A model generated the notes under the pieces. It saw nothing but the letters and a program-made list of their open reading frames with translations. It ran no database searches and had not been told where the DNA came from. Shown here piece by piece: positions 9,046-17,657 of a stretch of DNA of 64,000 nucleotides. A program made the translations under genes and the position numbers. The stretch is from Aldehydirespirator sp965248735 (GTDB taxonomy: Bacteria > Actinomycetota > Acidimicrobiia > Acidimicrobiales > Aldehydirespiratoraceae): NCBI GenBank assembly GCA_965248735.1, contig OZ252146.1, positions 3,038,001 to 3,102,000 on the forward strand, given 5' to 3'. How positions within the stretch are numbered: position 1 is the first letter of the stretch; every line of letters starts with the position of its first letter.

Positions 9046-11634
9046 ATGCCAGAGGATCGATCAGATGATGCTTCTCAGACCCTCGACCCTCGGCATCTGT
9101 TGATAGATTGGGCGAACAGGCAGGACAGTTGGGTGCGGCGTCTCGTCGGCCACGTCATCGCATCGCAGCGTCCGATCAGTGACGGGCAGGCGACAGAGTT
9201 CTTCGAGCTGTTCTTGGCCGAGAAGGGGCTTCATGGCTCGTCGTCGGAGATCGAGCCGGAACTCCCTTATCCACGGGCAGGACCGGCCCAGTCAGATCCG
9301 CTGCGGTTACGGTCCTTGTCGAAGGTATCGGGAGTCAACGCTCTCAGCCCAGGCGCAGCCATCGACTTCAGTCCGGGGCTGACGATTCTTTATGGGGAGA
9401 ACGGCACGGGTAAGACTGGCTATGCACGGATTCTCAAGAGAATCAGCGCTGTTCAGCACCCCGAGGAGATCTTGCCCAACATCAATTCTACGGCTACCCA
9501 GACGCCCGCTGCGACGATCGACTATGAACTCGGTGGTGTCCGTGCGTCTGTTGAGTGGCGCAACGACGTTGGTGTCTCTCCGTTTACGCGGATGAGTGTC
9601 TTCGACAGCCCATCAGTCAACGTACGGGTCGACGAGAGCCTCACTTATGTGTTCACACCAGCAGAGATCTCGCTATTCGGCTACGTATCTTCTGGAATTC
9701 GAGCAGTCCAACAACGCGGATCGCAAACGCTAAGCGATATGGCGATGGACAACCCGTTTATTCGGCATTTTGAGCGAGGCACAGCTATCTACCAAGAGAT
9801 CGAAGCACTTGGCCCGGCAACCGATCTCGATGCGCTTGGGGCACTCGCGATGCTCCCGGAAGATACCAGCGAGCAACGTGAGCGGCTCGAACGTGAAGTC
9901 GCCGCGCTTAGATCCGATGCTGCATCCGGCTTGCTCGCGGTGCACCGCGAAGCAGTCCGCACCCTCAAGAACCTTGAAGTAGTGGCCCAAGGGGGCGAGA
10001 CGTTCGAGGTTGACCAATACAACGACCGCGTCGTAGCTTTGGGCACGCTTCGCGAGTCATACCGGCAAGTTAGAGAGGAAACCTTCGCCCCCGGCGAACT
10101 GCCAGGATCCGCCGACGACGGCTGGCAACGATTCATAACCTCGGCCGCCGAGTACTTAGAGCATCTTGGAGCAACACACTATCCGCAGGACGGAGACGAG
10201 TGCATCTACTGTCGCCAGCCGCTTGATCCTAGCGCCCTGTCGATTGTGCTCCGGTACGCGACCTTCTTGGATGCTGCACTTGGAAAACAGATCTCGGACC
10301 AACAGCGAGTCATTGCATCGATGGCCGCCCCGTTCACCGGACTTTCGATTGACGACGTGGACGCGGGACTCAGGCGGCAGCGCGAAGAGAACCCCACATC
10401 AAGCGATTTCGGGGATGCCGAAGAATTTGCACGGAACCTACGGACCTCAATCAGACAGGTCCGGGACGGTGAACGGGTCAGTTGCAGCAATCTACGCGAG
10501 CTCGCCGGAAGAGTCAGGCAGAAGATCGTCCCGATGCTTGCTGCGCACGAATCAGAAGCGGCCGCCTTGACGGAGCAACTGGCCGACCGTACGACTGCAC
10601 TTCGGGCAGCAGAGACAGCGCTCCGCACGCTGACCGCAACCATCGAGCTTGACCGCCGATTGCCCGAGATCCGGGTGTTCGTCGAGAACGCTAAACGAGC
10701 AACAAAGCTCAGCCAAGTCCTCAAGCCACTGACCCCGCTACTACGTTCTCTCACCCAAAAATCTAAGCTAGCGAGTGAGGATCTTGTCAATAGCGACTTT
10801 CAAACTCGATTCCAAGAGGAGTGTAAGGCACTCCGAACTCCGACCGTACGCCTCGAGTTCATTGGGCGGGAGGGAAAGGCCCAACGCCGGAAGTCACTTA
10901 CCGCCGACCATCGACTCTCCCAGATCCTCTCGGAAGGCCAACAAAAGGTCCTGGCTCTTGCAGACTTCCTTGCCGAGGCGAGGATGGGTGGGTCCTCTGC
11001 GCCGATCGTGTTCGACGACCCGGTCAACAGCCTCGATCATCGGAGGCTCCAGCAGGTGTCTGATCGGATCGCCGCTCTTGTCGCCACATGCCAGGTTGTT
11101 GTCTTCACGCACGACATCTGGCTCGCAACCGAGTTACTTGCTCGATTCGACAAGCGACCGGACGAGTGCGCCTACTACATGGTGTCCGACGATCAGACGA
11201 CCGGTGCAATCGGCAAGATCGACCGGGCTGCCGGACCCAGATGGGACTCCGTCAAGGCGCTCAAGAAGCGAGTAAACGACCACCTACAAGACGCCGCTGC
11301 CGCATCCGGTGCCGCTCAGACGGCGCTCGTCGAAGCTGCCTTCGGTCAGATGCGGTCCTGGTGCGAAGTCGTCGTCGAAGAAGTGATCTTTGGTGACGTG
11401 AGCCGCCGGTACCGCGCCAACATCATGATGGGAGGGCTTCGCAATGTGCACCCGGAACGGATGCAGGTCGCAATCAACGTAATCGAACAACTCTACAACG
11501 ACGCGTGCCGGTACATCCCGGACCATTCGCAGCCCCTACCTACACTTGGTGCCCGACCAACCTTAGCCGAAGCGCAAGCTCACTGGAGCGCAGCTCTCGA
11601 TGCGGTAGATGCCTATCGAAATCCGAACAGCTGA
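9046..11634 (+). CDS. SMC-like AAA ATPase with CxxC hook (AAA_13 / RloC-PrrC-like)
   Basis: A large ATPase (862 residues from the chosen start) of the coiled-coil ABC/SMC class often found in defence loci. It has Walker A GENGTGKT (from residue 117), an ABC-type signature LSEGQQKVLA (about 629), Walker B IVFDDPVNSLD (about 655) and VVVFTHD after it. The middle is helical and holds CIYC (C386, C389), which resembles the zinc hook of RloC-type anticodon nucleases. The tail with RMRSWCEVVVEEVIF is conserved-looking, but its activity is unknown. I prefer the ATG at 9046 because GAGAGGGG precedes it; an ATG 42 bases earlier has no ribosome site. RNase or DNase activity is inference only. Confidence 0.8.
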   Translation: MPEDRSDDASQTLDPRHLLIDWANRQDSWVRRLVGHVIASQRPISDGQATEFFELFLAEKGLHGSSSEIEPELPYPRAGPAQSDPLRLRSLSKVSGVNALSPGAAIDFSPGLTILYGENGTGKTGYARILKRISAVQHPEEILPNINSTATQTPAATIDYELGGVRASVEWRNDVGVSPFTRMSVFDSPSVNVRVDESLTYVFTPAEISLFGYVSSGIRAVQQRGSQTLSDMAMDNPFIRHFERGTAIYQEIEALGPATDLDALGALAMLPEDTSEQRERLEREVAALRSDAASGLLAVHREAVRTLKNLEVVAQGGETFEVDQYNDRVVALGTLRESYRQVREETFAPGELPGSADDGWQRFITSAAEYLEHLGATHYPQDGDECIYCRQPLDPSALSIVLRYATFLDAALGKQISDQQRVIASMAAPFTGLSIDDVDAGLRRQREENPTSSDFGDAEEFARNLRTSIRQVRDGERVSCSNLRELAGRVRQKIVPMLAAHESEAAALTEQLADRTTALRAAETALRTLTATIELDRRLPEIRVFVENAKRATKLSQVLKPLTPLLRSLTQKSKLASEDLVNSDFQTRFQEECKALRTPTVRLEFIGREGKAQRRKSLTADHRLSQILSEGQQKVLALADFLAEARMGGSSAPIVFDDPVNSLDHRRLQQVSDRIAALVATCQVVVFTHDIWLATELLARFDKRPDECAYYMVSDDQTTGAIGKIDRAAGPRWDSVKALKKRVNDHLQDAAAASGAAQTALVEAAFGQMRSWCEVVVEEVIFGDVSRRYRANIMMGGLRNVHPERMQVAINVIEQLYNDACRYIPDHSQPLPTLGARPTLAEAQAHWSAALDAVDAYRNPNS

Positions 11635-11767
11635 CGATTGTCGCGTATGCTGGCCGTCGTACGCCATAATCGAGCGCGTCTATCTTGCACCCAAGCGCTT
11701 CGCACGCGATAGCGAGGACATCGTCAGTAGGCGTTCACCAACGGCCGCTCGCCGCGACGAGATGCGC

Positions 11768-12508
11768 TCATGTCCACGGCGGCTCACTGTCGCCTCGAGG
11801 CTCTAGCTCGATCATTCGCGGCTGCGACAGATACTCTTCCTCTTCCTCTTCGGGCACACCAGCAAAGGGAATCGGTTCACCGAGCGCGCAAGCCTCTACG
11901 AGCCACTCCCGATAAAGAGGCGAGAACGCACCGATATTGCGTGCTGGCCAGAAGTCAAGGAAGCGCCATAGACCTCTAGACCCGAAGTCAAGATGGACGG
12001 GGGCCGTTGTTTCATGCCATTTGTGCAACAGCCGGCTAGGACTCCACCACTCTACCAGGTGAACTAGAGGACGAAATGATGCTGGCTCCCCCGAGAATCC
12101 CATCGTAAAGTAATTGGGATCCAAGCTCCCACGGTCACCGTCGACAACCCATACCATATTCTGGTAGAAGGCTTCCCTGCTAATCAACTCCTCATAGTCG
12201 ATCGGAGAGCGCTGGAATTCAACAACAAGACCAAAGGGTGTCTTGACATCCGCAATGTGTTTCTCACCGGTCCGCTCGTCAATGTGTATGACTTCTTGCC
12301 AATCTGCCGGAAACCGGTTCTTCCATTCGCGATGCCACTCGGATTCTGGTCCCCACCACGGATCGCAGCTGCCTCCGGGCATGTGCGCCCAATGCCAAAC
12401 CCTGAAGCGCCCGCATTTTGCAACCATGTCTCCACCGCAGTAAGCGCAGATGCCTCGCTGCCCCTTGATCGGACAACTTCTCTCTCCATCTACCAGAGCG
12501 AACTTCAC
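11768..12508 (-). CDS. CoiA-like competence/nuclease-family protein
   Basis: A 246-residue protein resembling the CoiA/competence-protein family, which carries a PD-(D/E)XK-like fold. An N-terminal zinc-type segment has ICAYCGG, followed by HWAHMPGG and an ESEWHREWK helix. The nuclease-like pair is HIADVK then VVEFQRS (D...E-x-Q), typical of CoiA-like proteins. I place the start at a GTG (VKFALVDGER) that follows GGAGAGG at nine bases; the open frame continues upstream without family-like sequence. An acidic EEEEEE run lies near the C terminus. It sits alone on the minus strand between the AAA ATPase and the HNH gene. The role is not established; a defence or DNA-uptake function is possible. 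Confidence 0.7.
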   Translation of the reverse strand: MKFALVDGERSCPIKGQRGICAYCGGDMVAKCGRFRVWHWAHMPGGSCDPWWGPESEWHREWKNRFPADWQEVIHIDERTGEKHIADVKTPFGLVVEFQRSPIDYEELISREAFYQNMVWVVDGDRGSLDPNYFTMGFSGEPASFRPLVHLVEWWSPSRLLHKWHETTAPVHLDFGSRGLWRFLDFWPARNIGAFSPLYREWLVEACALGEPIPFAGVPEEEEEEYLSQPRMIELEPRGDSEPPWT

Positions 12509-12914
12509 AGTTCTCAGCCTCTCCAGACGGCCACAATGCTGCCTAACTTGTCGCCGATCCGTTCGGTCTTCTACGGCTTCACGTGTGGACAGTACTGTGA
12601 ACCTGCCCGTGCCGCCATCCCCGAGCATGCAGGAACAAACCCGGTGCGGAGTAGTGACGAACACGATGCCTGAGGAGTCGACCGTTGCGAGTGACGACTT
12701 GCCAACGCTCGCTGGCGGAGTGGCCGACGCGCCTCCACGGCCCGGGCGTTGGAACGACCGAAGTGCTGTGAGACTGGCAAGCCCCACTATCGGCACTGAA
12801 GACCCTGAACCGTTCCTGCCTCGGCAAGCGGCCGGGGTTACGCCCCCTTCGGACTCACGCTCCATCGCGCCGCAGCGGTCAACACGCTCAGAGAGTGCTG
12901 ATGGTTCCCAGGCG
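12509..12914. other. Intergenic region with a dispersed repeat
   Basis: About 400 bases between two minus-strand genes. Apart from the repeat copy described separately I see no gene-like sequence; the open frames here have no recognisable domain or start context. Confidence 0.4.
12798..12849. repeat. 52-base dispersed repeat, copy 1
   Basis: Shares the core CGGCCGGGGTTACGCCC and most flanking bases with 15030-15082 (about 80% identity over the block by eye). It lies in non-coding DNA upstream of the CoiA-like gene. Function unknown. Confidence 0.6.
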
Positions 12915-13601
12915 TTAGCGCGCTGAGCGAGCCTTCGACCCCCGAGGCAGCACGAGGGCTCTTCCGTCTTCGGTGTCCGCGACCGTCAGCGGCGGCATGG
13001 CTGGGTGCCGCCACTTAGCGACTTCGGGGGTGTTGCCCTTGCGCTTGTTGCAGTAGGTGTGGGCGGCCTGGAGGTTGTCGATCTTGTGCAGGCGGCTCTT
13101 GTATTGGGTGCCCGGCTCGGCCTTGCCGCCCTTGCCGACGTCGAACAGCACGAACACCTTGGGCACCACGTGCTCGGTGTGGGCGCCCTTGATCTTCATC
13201 TCCGCCGTGCACAGCCCGCATCGCCCTCCGTCGCGGTCATAGACGTAGCGGAGCATGCTGCGCCTATGAGCGTCGTCCCAGCGGCCGGCGGCATCAGGCT
13301 CGTCTCGTTCCAGATACCAGCGGTGGCCCTTGTCGATGGTCTTTGCGACTTTGGTGAGGAACCCCCGAGGCTTGTCGCCCGCGTCTGGGGCCGTCGCCTC
13401 GTCGGCGTTGTCTTGAGCTCTTTGAACGGGAGCGGAGGCATCCTTGTCGGCCGGTGCGTCCACAGGCGGTTGGTCCTGAACGATGCCGCGGCATCGCGGG
13501 AACTCAGAGCACCCCCAGAACTCGATGCCGGCGTTCGCTCCTCGCCGGGCGGTGCGCCGAACCATAGGCCGGTCGCACTTCGGACAGTTGGGAATCGGCA
13601 C
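12915..13601 (-). CDS. HNH endonuclease with N-terminal topoisomerase-type zinc ribbon
   Basis: A 228-residue predicted nuclease. The N terminus has a C4 zinc ribbon (CPKCDRP and WGCSEFPRC), as in the DNA-binding fingers of type I topoisomerases. The HNH core follows: CGLC, EHVVPK, then an Asn-Leu-Gln segment and AAHTYCNKRKGN, so the metal-binding His and the structural Cys pairs are present. I chose the GTG start preceded by GAGGAGA at five to six bases; an ATG 27 bases further upstream is the alternative. The gene closes the left-hand defence-like region. Two damaged relatives lie at 8636-8720 and at the right window edge, so this family is repeated locally. Confidence 0.82.
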   Translation of the reverse strand: MPIPNCPKCDRPMVRRTARRGANAGIEFWGCSEFPRCRGIVQDQPPVDAPADKDASAPVQRAQDNADEATAPDAGDKPRGFLTKVAKTIDKGHRWYLERDEPDAAGRWDDAHRRSMLRYVYDRDGGRCGLCTAEMKIKGAHTEHVVPKVFVLFDVGKGGKAEPGTQYKSRLHKIDNLQAAHTYCNKRKGNTPEVAKWRHPAMPPLTVADTEDGRALVLPRGSKARSAR

Positions 13602-13883
13602 TGTGGTCTCCTCTGCCAGTGAGCTCATGAGTACTGCCAGCGTCCGCGCGAGCGAGGGAACGATAGCGGCGGTGTGCGACCAAGGCACCAATAGCACCAT
13701 TCGTAGCTAGAGCTGCAACCGAAGCAGATCTATCGAGGACGGCCCTAGTCTTCGTTGAGCGATGCACACGGAAACACGGCGGCCGTACACGGAGTCGAGC
13801 GCGCTGACCTCCACTTGTTCTCGGCCGACCGGACGGCTCGTGAGTCCGCCGGTGCCATCTAGCTTGACGGGTACCGTCGGGGC

Positions 13884-14914
13884 GTGAGTTCATTAGATTG
13901 GGACAGCACCAAGCGCAAGCTTGCGGAGGCAGCTGAGGTCGGCCGCGATGCGGGGGTCACCAAGAGCCTCAAGGCGGGCGGCAGGGCAGCGTTGGACGCG
14001 ACTGCGGAGCGCACGGCGCAGGTGATGGCAGCGGCTCAGGCCCTGTTGGCGAGTGACCTGTCCTCAGACCTCAACAACCTGGTCGCGGCCGCGGTCAGGG
14101 GGAGCGCGACGATCTACGACAGGGCGATGGACGCCAACTACCTCGACCCGCTGCTGCGGCCGGGTTTGGGCGGCAGCTACCACCGGCTCTTCGATGGGGC
14201 CACACCATCGCCGGGGCCGTCAGAGCCGCTCGGGGCGCATCCTCCGATGACACCATCGTCGAGGAGACGCTGGGAACCGTCCAGGCGCTGCTCAGAGACG
14301 CCGCCACCCCCAGAGGTCTGCCGCTCGCGACCTGGGACAAGAGCACCTTCGACGCGGTGGCGGGTTCGCTGGAGTCGACGTTTGCGATACCCAAGAGCTG
14401 GTTCTATGACCTGAACACCTACGACGCGGCAGACCTGCTCGACGCGTCGGTGGGTGTGGTCGCTGTGGTGCTGGGATGGAACCGTGCCGACACCGAGACC
14501 TTCGCCCGTCTCACCGCCAGCATGGGGCTGTCAGCCGCCGTCGGCGCCAATCCCCTACTGCTGGTCGTCGTGGTCGTCGCTGCAGCCAGAGCCTTCCGCA
14601 AGGCCCGCAGCGGCGGCGAGTACACCGAACTTGTCGACGGCGGATTCAAAGGCGCCGTCGGCTCCGGGGCGACAATGGCGGCGATCGCGCTCGCGACCTC
14701 GGCCGGCGGGCCCGCGGGAGTGGCGCTCCTGGTCGGCCTCACCGCTGGCATCGTCGCCAACTCCGCAACGAAGAACGTGAGCTTGACCGCAATTGGCCGG
14801 TTCGTCGCCACCCGAGCCGCCGCCATGGCCGCAGACCCCGCTACAGAAGAGGTCGCCGACCCGCCGGAGACCGACGGGATGAAGCCAGTGCCTAAGCGCC
14901 AACGGCAGTCCTAG
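13884..14914 (+). pseudogene. Frameshifted copy of the 347-residue unknown protein at 57165
   Basis: From the GTG start (VSSLDWDSTKRKL) the product follows the intact relative at 57165-58208 through LLRPGLGGSYHRLFDG. It then loses frame because one G is missing near base 14196 (GATGGGGCC here against GACGGAGGCC there). The remaining two-thirds are still readable in another frame (AGSLESTFAIPKSWFYDL onward) to the stop at 14914. The family is unrecognised; the second half is Ala/Gly/Val-rich and probably membrane-associated. A single indel with otherwise good conservation points to recent inactivation or a sequencing error. Confidence 0.8.
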
Positions 14915-15462
14915 CCGCCGGACGGCGCCCCCTGGCGGATCTCGCCGCCATGCCCTGCCGCACCGCAAGCTCGACCGACCCGGCTTACCGATCATGGCAG
15001 CCGCCGCTGGAAGGCTCTAGGATGACGGCGAAGACCCCGGAACCGTCCCTGCTGCGGCAAACGGCCGGGGTTACGCCCTTTTGGGGCTCGCTCGCCGTCT
15101 CGGACGTGCCAGCGAACACAACCGACCACGAAGCGCAGCCTTCGCATGGAAAGAGAAGCCCCGCCAGTGCGCCACCGACGGGCGGAGGCGGACGGCGGGG
15201 AGGATTGGCCACACGATAGCCGCAAGAGAAAGATACCCCATGCGTTCCAGGGTCCCGCTGTCAGCGGTTTGTCGGCTGTATTCGGCTTGCGCCTACTGGC
15301 CGGACCGTCAGACAACTTCGATATTGGGGCTTCGCCACCTTGGTCCACTGCGCCGACCCCACCCGATTCGACGTCCGAGGCTCCGGGTAACATGACGGCC
15401 AAGCCGGTGCCATCGACCCTCAATCCCACGTTCAGCGCTAAGGGCTACGAAGAGAGACAGGC
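14915..15462. other. Intergenic region with repeat and conserved promoter-side DNA
   Basis: About 550 bases. It holds the second copy of the dispersed repeat. The last 70 bases match the DNA just before the duplicated gene at 59357 (shared GCCGGTGCCA and AGGGCTACGAA). No coding sequence is recognised. Confidence 0.5.
15030..15082. repeat. 52-base dispersed repeat, copy 2
   Basis: Partner of the copy at 12798-12849, with the same core CGGCCGGGGTTACGCCC. It lies in non-coding DNA after the frameshifted gene. No terminal inverted repeats or target duplications were noticed. Confidence 0.6.
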
Positions 15463-15930
15463 ATGACCATAAGGCTCTACACCGATGACGAGCTCGACTC
15501 GCTTCGCTCCGCGCCGAAGCGGGTGACCAACCCAGGAGCCCGGTGGGTGACGAAGCCCGGGCATCGGCAGCGGAACTTCCAGGTAACCGGGCTGCCAGAC
15601 GAAGCAGTTCGATTCACGGTCTACCAGCGGCAGAGCGAGCAGGACGAGAAGGACTTCTCTTGCGGCATCGCGTACCTCCCTCGGGGTGGGAGCCGCCTGA
15701 CCCTGGCCCGCTACAACGGCTCGAGTCACGTTCACGGCGACATCGCCTACCATCCCCACATTCATCGCGCCACGGAGAGGGCCATCGCAGCCGGCAGGAG
15801 GCCCGAGTCCGAGGCTGAGGAGACCGACCTGTACGCGACCATCGATGGTGCCTTCAGGTGCCTGATCCTGGACTTCCAGATCAAGGGGATCACGGCTCCA
15901 CCGCCCGATGAAGCGACGCTGCCCCTATGA
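15463..15930 (+). CDS. Small conserved protein paired with DUF1828 (DUF6978-like, tentative)
   Basis: A 155-residue protein (MTIRLYTDDELDSL...) of the kind encoded directly upstream of DUF1828 proteins. The middle has FSCGIAYLPRGGSRLTLARYNG followed after a few residues by HVHGDIAYHPHIHRAT, a His-rich beta-type segment; the C terminus ends in DATLPL. No catalytic motif is certain. The stop overlaps the next start as ATGA, so the two proteins are translationally coupled and probably act together. A toxin-antitoxin or defence role is a guess from the arrangement. The paralogue at 59357-59823 is frameshifted, so this is the only intact copy here. Confidence 0.7.
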   Translation: MTIRLYTDDELDSLRSAPKRVTNPGARWVTKPGHRQRNFQVTGLPDEAVRFTVYQRQSEQDEKDFSCGIAYLPRGGSRLTLARYNGSSHVHGDIAYHPHIHRATERAIAAGRRPESEAEETDLYATIDGAFRCLILDFQIKGITAPPPDEATLPL

Positions 15931-16727
15931 CTGACGCTGCCCCTATGACTCTTGACGTTGGGGCGCTCAGGAGCCTCCTTTGCGAGCGCCTCTGTGAGGA
16001 CGTGGGTGTCGATGAGCGCCCGGACGGCGAGCTCATGCTGCGCACGCATTTCTGCTTCCCTGACGGCGACGGCCATCCCTTCCATCTGGCAGAGGCTCCC
16101 TCAGGCGGCCTGCGCCTGTCGGACTACGGCCACACACTCATGCACATCAGCTACGAGCACGACATCGACTCGTTCCTGGCCGGGACACGGGGGATGCTGC
16201 TTGAGCGCATCACGACCGAAAGCGGTATCCACTACGACAGCGGAGTCTTCTCCGTCGACACATCCGTCGACCGGCTGCCCGAGGCCATCTTCAGATTCGG
16301 TCAGGCGTTGACCAGGGTCTACGACCTGACCCTGCTGTCGCGCTCCAACGTCGGCTCGACCTTCTACGACGATCTGGCCGACTGCCTCTCGGCCCTGGTG
16401 GACGAAGCCAGGATGCAGCGCGACTACCAGCCAGAGGTGCCCAACGCGGATGCGTACCCGGTGGACTACCGGATCGAGGGTAAAAGCGGCATCCCTCTAT
16501 TCCTCTACGGTGTGCCCAACCGCGACAAGGCGCGGCTGACGACGATCATGCTCGGCTACTTCCATCGGCACGGTCTCTCGTTCGAGTCGATCATCGTTTT
16601 CGAGGACCAAGCCGAGATTCCGAGAGTCGATCTTGCGAGACTCTCCGATGTGGGTGGGGACATGATCTCGTCGCTGGAGTCGACCGAGGACCTCAACCGG
16701 AAGCTCTTGATGCGTATTGCCGCATGA
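15927..16727 (+). CDS. DUF1828/DUF1829 domain protein
   Basis: A 266-residue protein. The N-terminal half matches the DUF1828 pattern: FPDGDGHPFHL, then LRLSDYGHTLMHIS, then an Arg-containing helix (LAGTRGMLLERI). The C-terminal half (about 150-266, from VDYRIEGKSGIPLFLYG to LNRKLLMRIAA) fits DUF1829. The biochemical role is unknown; these genes are common in mobile and defence regions. It overlaps the upstream gene by four bases (ATGA). A short direct repeat of the start region (CTATGACT twice) gives a second possible ATG at 15945. A close paralogue is at 59820-60602. Confidence 0.82.
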   Translation: MTDAAPMTLDVGALRSLLCERLCEDVGVDERPDGELMLRTHFCFPDGDGHPFHLAEAPSGGLRLSDYGHTLMHISYEHDIDSFLAGTRGMLLERITTESGIHYDSGVFSVDTSVDRLPEAIFRFGQALTRVYDLTLLSRSNVGSTFYDDLADCLSALVDEARMQRDYQPEVPNADAYPVDYRIEGKSGIPLFLYGVPNRDKARLTTIMLGYFHRHGLSFESIIVFEDQAEIPRVDLARLSDVGGDMISSLESTEDLNRKLLMRIAA

Positions 16728-16814
16728 TCGCCGGGACGTCCGCCCGTCGCTTGACATAGCCGCTTTCCTACACGGCAGCGTTCGCTCAACGCTGTAACGT
16801 CACGGCTAGATGGC

Positions 16815-17012
16815 GTGAGCGACGACGAGATGCTTCACGCCTACCGGAACCTTGTGCATGTGCACCTGCGGGACGATCTGGACATGATCATCGGCGCAGA
16901 CCCCAGCGGCCGCTTGCTGGAGGTCGGTGTGGTAACCGATGAAGATGAAGGGATCGACGTTATAGTTCATGCCATGCAGGCGAGGCCGAGGTTCCTGGAG
17001 TGGTTGCCATGA
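16815..17012 (+). CDS. Small type II toxin-like protein (BrnT/DUF4258-like)
   Basis: A 65-residue protein beginning VSDDEMLHAYRN, with MIIGADPSGRLLEVGVV and VIVHAMQARPRFLEWLP. This is the layout of small actinobacterial RNase-fold toxins of the BrnT/DUF4258 type. The last codons overlap the start of the antitoxin-like gene (ATGA-type coupling), as usual for a toxin-antitoxin pair. That antitoxin is frameshifted, so an active toxin would be unprotected; this toxin may therefore be inactive or controlled elsewhere. From base 16856 on, the DNA is part of a 697-base block repeated at 25913. Confidence 0.6.
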   Translation: MSDDEMLHAYRNLVHVHLRDDLDMIIGADPSGRLLEVGVVTDEDEGIDVIVHAMQARPRFLEWLP

Positions 17013-17290
17013 AGTGGACCTGCGAGGAGATCCTCGACCACGCGGAGGAGCTAGCCGACCGCTTCGAGGCCTTCGACCCGGCCAAGGCCCAGGAGGTGCC
17101 TGCCGCCGAGTACCTGCCGGTGCGAGCCGCTAGAGGCAGGACTGCTGCGACGAGCACGTCGTTCAGGCTCTCCGAGCAGCGCGTGAGCAGGGGACCTCTT
17201 GGGAGCGCATCGGTGCAATCCTCGGCATCACGAGCCAGCAGGCGCAGCGCCTCGGCGCCGCTTCGATCGATGCGCCCCAGGTCGTAGTGC
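17010..17290 (+). pseudogene. Frameshifted HTH antitoxin
   Basis: The N-terminal part reads MKWTCEEILDHAEELADRFE in the frame of the ATG. From about base 17150 the family-like continuation (VVQALRAAREQGTSWERIGA, then LGITSQQAQR, a helix-turn-helix) is in another frame. An indel between about 17131 and 17150 therefore splits the gene. The intact form would be the antitoxin of the overlapping toxin gene. The same frameshift is present in the copy at 26066, so it predates the duplication. Confidence 0.65.
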
Positions 17291-17294
17291 CTAG

Positions 17295-17459
17295 TTCGAG
17301 GGCCTGGCCGCAGCGCTCGCCCGCATCGACAACATCGACACTGCACACATCTACAGATCCTGGGCCGCACGCCTCCTAGGCGGCGGCACCGACCGCGCTG
17401 TCGGCGACATCGACGTCCTGGTTCTTGGTTCTCCGGACCGCGACGAGTTGTACGGACGC
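17295..17459 (+). pseudogene. Fragment of an MNT-type nucleotidyltransferase
   Basis: Reads ALARIDNIDTAHIYRSWAAR and then VGDIDVLVLGSPDRDELYG, matching the middle of the intact protein encoded at 20127-20744. Both ends are missing, and the catalytic Gly-Ser has become Arg-Ser. It ends where minus-strand phosphatase sequence begins. Confidence 0.7.
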
Positions 17460-17482
17460 CCTGAGAGCTGACGGGCCAAAGG

Positions 17483-17590
17483 TCACCACACTGTCGGCAG
17501 GGGCGACATTCCCCGAGACGGTTCGGCCCAGTTGCGGACGTACGCCCGCTGCTGTGCTGTTTGCGGCGAGCGGGGGTGGCGGTACGCACA
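17483..17590 (-). pseudogene. C-terminal scrap of a dual-specificity phosphatase gene
   Basis: The minus strand encodes RSPQTAQQRAYVRNWAEPSR and a short tail, the end of the phosphatase family found intact at 22242 and 26540. The catalytic region is absent. A further scrap (EARNVKPV, like the end of the cold-shock protein at 30096) follows at 17606-17632. Confidence 0.6.
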
Positions 17591-17657
17591 GCGAGACTGT
17601 TCGGTCAGACCGGCTTCACGTTCCGAGCTTCCATCGTGTGACTGAGGGTTCCGCAAG

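Larger units (their letters stand above)
16856..17552. repeat. 697-base duplicated block, copy A (partner 25913-26609)
   Basis: Direct repeat at a constant offset of 9057 bases, with about five mismatches noticed by eye. It spans the toxin C terminus, the frameshifted antitoxin, the nucleotidyltransferase fragment and the C-terminal scrap of a phosphatase gene. Identity ends abruptly at both sides. Confidence 0.9.
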
